Source of the DNA: Homarus americanus | Taxonomy: Eukaryota > Arthropoda > Malacostraca > Decapoda > Nephropidae | Length of the DNA: 64,000 nucleotides | Direction: 5' to 3' | Assembly (NCBI RefSeq): GCF_018991925.1 | Contig: NW_024726235.1 | Coordinates: 1,792,601-1,856,600, forward strand | Shown here: piece after piece, positions 62,544 to 64,000 of the stretch | Layout of the letters: each line of letters starts with the position of its first letter | Numbering within the stretch: the first letter of the stretch is position 1 | Notes under the pieces: generated by a model | The model's database searches: none | Told to the model about the DNA's origin: nothing | Seen by the model: the letters and a program-made list of their open reading frames with translations, nothing else | Made by a program: the position numbers and the translations under genes

Positions 62544-62775
62544 CTGATAACGCAACAAAGACACACACTGCGCAACCTACTCGTGCCGCTTACACAACAT
62601 GGCGGATGGCGGGAGAGGGCGGGAGGTTTGGATCCAAAAATGGCGCGGCTCGCCAGCCGCTCTCCGCGTAAAGGGGTACGTGCACTGCGGAAAGTGAGCG
62701 TTCCGGTTTCGGCAGGGTACCGCGTAAACGTGGAAACGTGTAAAGTGGGACCGCGTAAAGCGAGGGTTGACTGTA

Positions 62776-64000
62776 CCTTGTTTTACAGTATCATTCAACA
62801 GTGGCCTTTGAGAGGATGGATATATCACAACTATGTCATTGACTCATTAATAACAATTACAAATATATCCATGTCCATTAATCAGCATCACTAACAAGGT
62901 ATTGACGCTGATGCCACCAAGGGGGAGGAAACCTTAACCTTACTGATCATCACACATATTCCAAGGAAATTCGTCACTATATTTTGACAGAAGAATCAAC
63001 AAACTGAGAATGTTTATATTCTTCACATGCAGTAAATCATAAATTTACAGCCTAAATAATACTGGAGATTGACAATTTATTTTGCAAGATGTGTGACATG
63101 GTCGAGACTGGGGTGGAGTTACATCAATTGAGTGATTTCCTAACACTGTAGGGCAGATGGAGACCAAGGTTCTATTCTTGCCTTTCAATAATGACTACAA
63201 GCATGTGTACCTGTGAGGAAATTTTCCCTTTATACTACATGTGAACCTTAATGCTTGACCAATTAAAATTTTTAATGCAACGTGTTCTTAAATCCAATAT
63301 GTTTTAGTAATGATAATCCTGATAAGATATACTGGACCCGATCAGTGAATATTATATATTAATGAATAAGTTATGAAAAATCTTAATTAAGGCTATAGGT
63401 TTGAACCTTGATGATAGACATGAATGGTGAATGATCTTTATTGTAGTATGTGTTAAATCTCCGTAACATTGAGGTCCATATTACCTACACGCGTGGGTCA
63501 CTGTATGAGCTGAGATATTCCTCCCCGTGGTGCTGGTGTCAGCATCTTACCCTCTCCATGATTTCATGTTCAACAAAAGTTAACTGATAACTTCTCATTA
63601 TTTTAAAGTAAATTTCTTAAATCAAGCAACATGCAGTGGTAATGTAAATTTCCTGTAATTGTATTTACATGATTTGATTTCCCCCACACCCCTTGCTAAT
63701 TTACACAATATTGTCTAGGTGCTCCTTAATTTGTATAATAAATACCGGACATAGAATGAAAGATGAAAGGGGTCATGTTCAGTGGGAAAACTTAATGGAA
63801 GAATTCACTACTTGCTGACCATTTTATTGGCACAAAAAGCATACTATATCATAGCATGAACAGATAGGAGGGTAAAATACAGAAGAGAATACAATTGGAT
63901 GAGATATTAACTTACCAGGGTGTGTGTGGTGGCCAGTGAAGTGGCATGGCCACCAAAAACCCAAGACAGTGCAATTTCAGGAACAAGAGGCAGCCATCCT
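62776..64000. other. Gene-free stretch
   Basis: No exon, repeat array or element recognised from the Tigger right flank to the window end. Confidence 0.5.

Larger units (their letters stand above)
60153..62773 (-). mobile_element. Tigger (pogo-type) DNA transposon, 2.6 kb
   Basis: Terminal inverted repeats: left CAGTGAACCCTCACTTTATG, right (complement) CAGTCAACCCTCGCTTTACG. TA lies immediately outside both ends (60151-60152 and 62774-62775). Additional GCGTAAA/GTGGAAACGTG words repeat inside the right end. One transposase gene on the minus strand fills 60499-62348. The matching ends, full length and single coding lesion suggest a fairly recent insertion. A deleted relative sits at 39567-40594. 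Confidence 0.92.

Overview
The window is nuclear DNA from an animal, most likely an arthropod and probably a decapod crustacean (inference). It holds one intron-containing gene, many long microsatellites, CR1-like, Penelope-like and pogo/Tigger-type elements, a tRNA-derived SINE candidate and scattered CCTAA/TTAGG-rich words. There are no operons, rRNA genes, CRISPR arrays or prokaryotic signals. Species cannot be fixed from sequence alone.

Left half (1-32.8 kb): no confident protein-coding gene. It is dominated by simple and tandem repeats: a 1.3-kb 26-bp minisatellite, (ATT)n, (GT)n, (GA)n, (AT)n and (ACT)n blocks, long pyrimidine tracts, and 22-, 24- and ~25-bp arrays. Three compact inverted-repeat elements lie here: a 247-bp Harbinger-like MITE at 8149-8395, a foldback element at 14368-15010, and a foldback element with ~170-bp arms at 31736-32220. 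Two candidate spliced exons, at 24507-24561 and 32864-32933, may be 5' non-coding exons of the downstream gene.

Middle (33.3-43.4 kb): a + strand gene recognised as the AN1-type zinc finger/ubiquitin-like protein ZFAND4. Five coding exons are visible: the Ubl domain in exons 1-2, a conserved middle region in exons 3-4, and a long last exon ending in an AN1 zinc finger and the terminal LPKI. Exon 2 carries an apparent 1-base frameshift. Intron 4 is a repeat trap. It contains a CR1-like fragment, a Penelope-like fragment with a GIY-YIG endonuclease, a deleted Tigger element between two (AT)n arrays, and a 582-bp MITE ending 35 bp before the last exon.

Right part (43.4-64 kb): an element-rich intergenic region. 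It has a nearly complete but dead CR1-like retrotransposon on the minus strand (49.3-52.4 kb), further CR1 3' fragments (52.5-53.0 and 56.9-57.5 kb), and solo copies of its ~75-bp tail. Two TA-flanked MITEs lie at 45.6 and 57.6 kb, two neighbouring minisatellites at 58.3-59.0 kb, and a 2.6-kb Tigger transposon at 60153-62773 with matching ends and a transposase broken by one frameshift. At least five elements share CAG...CTG ends and TA duplications, which suggests the pogo/Tigger group supplied much of the recent insertion here.
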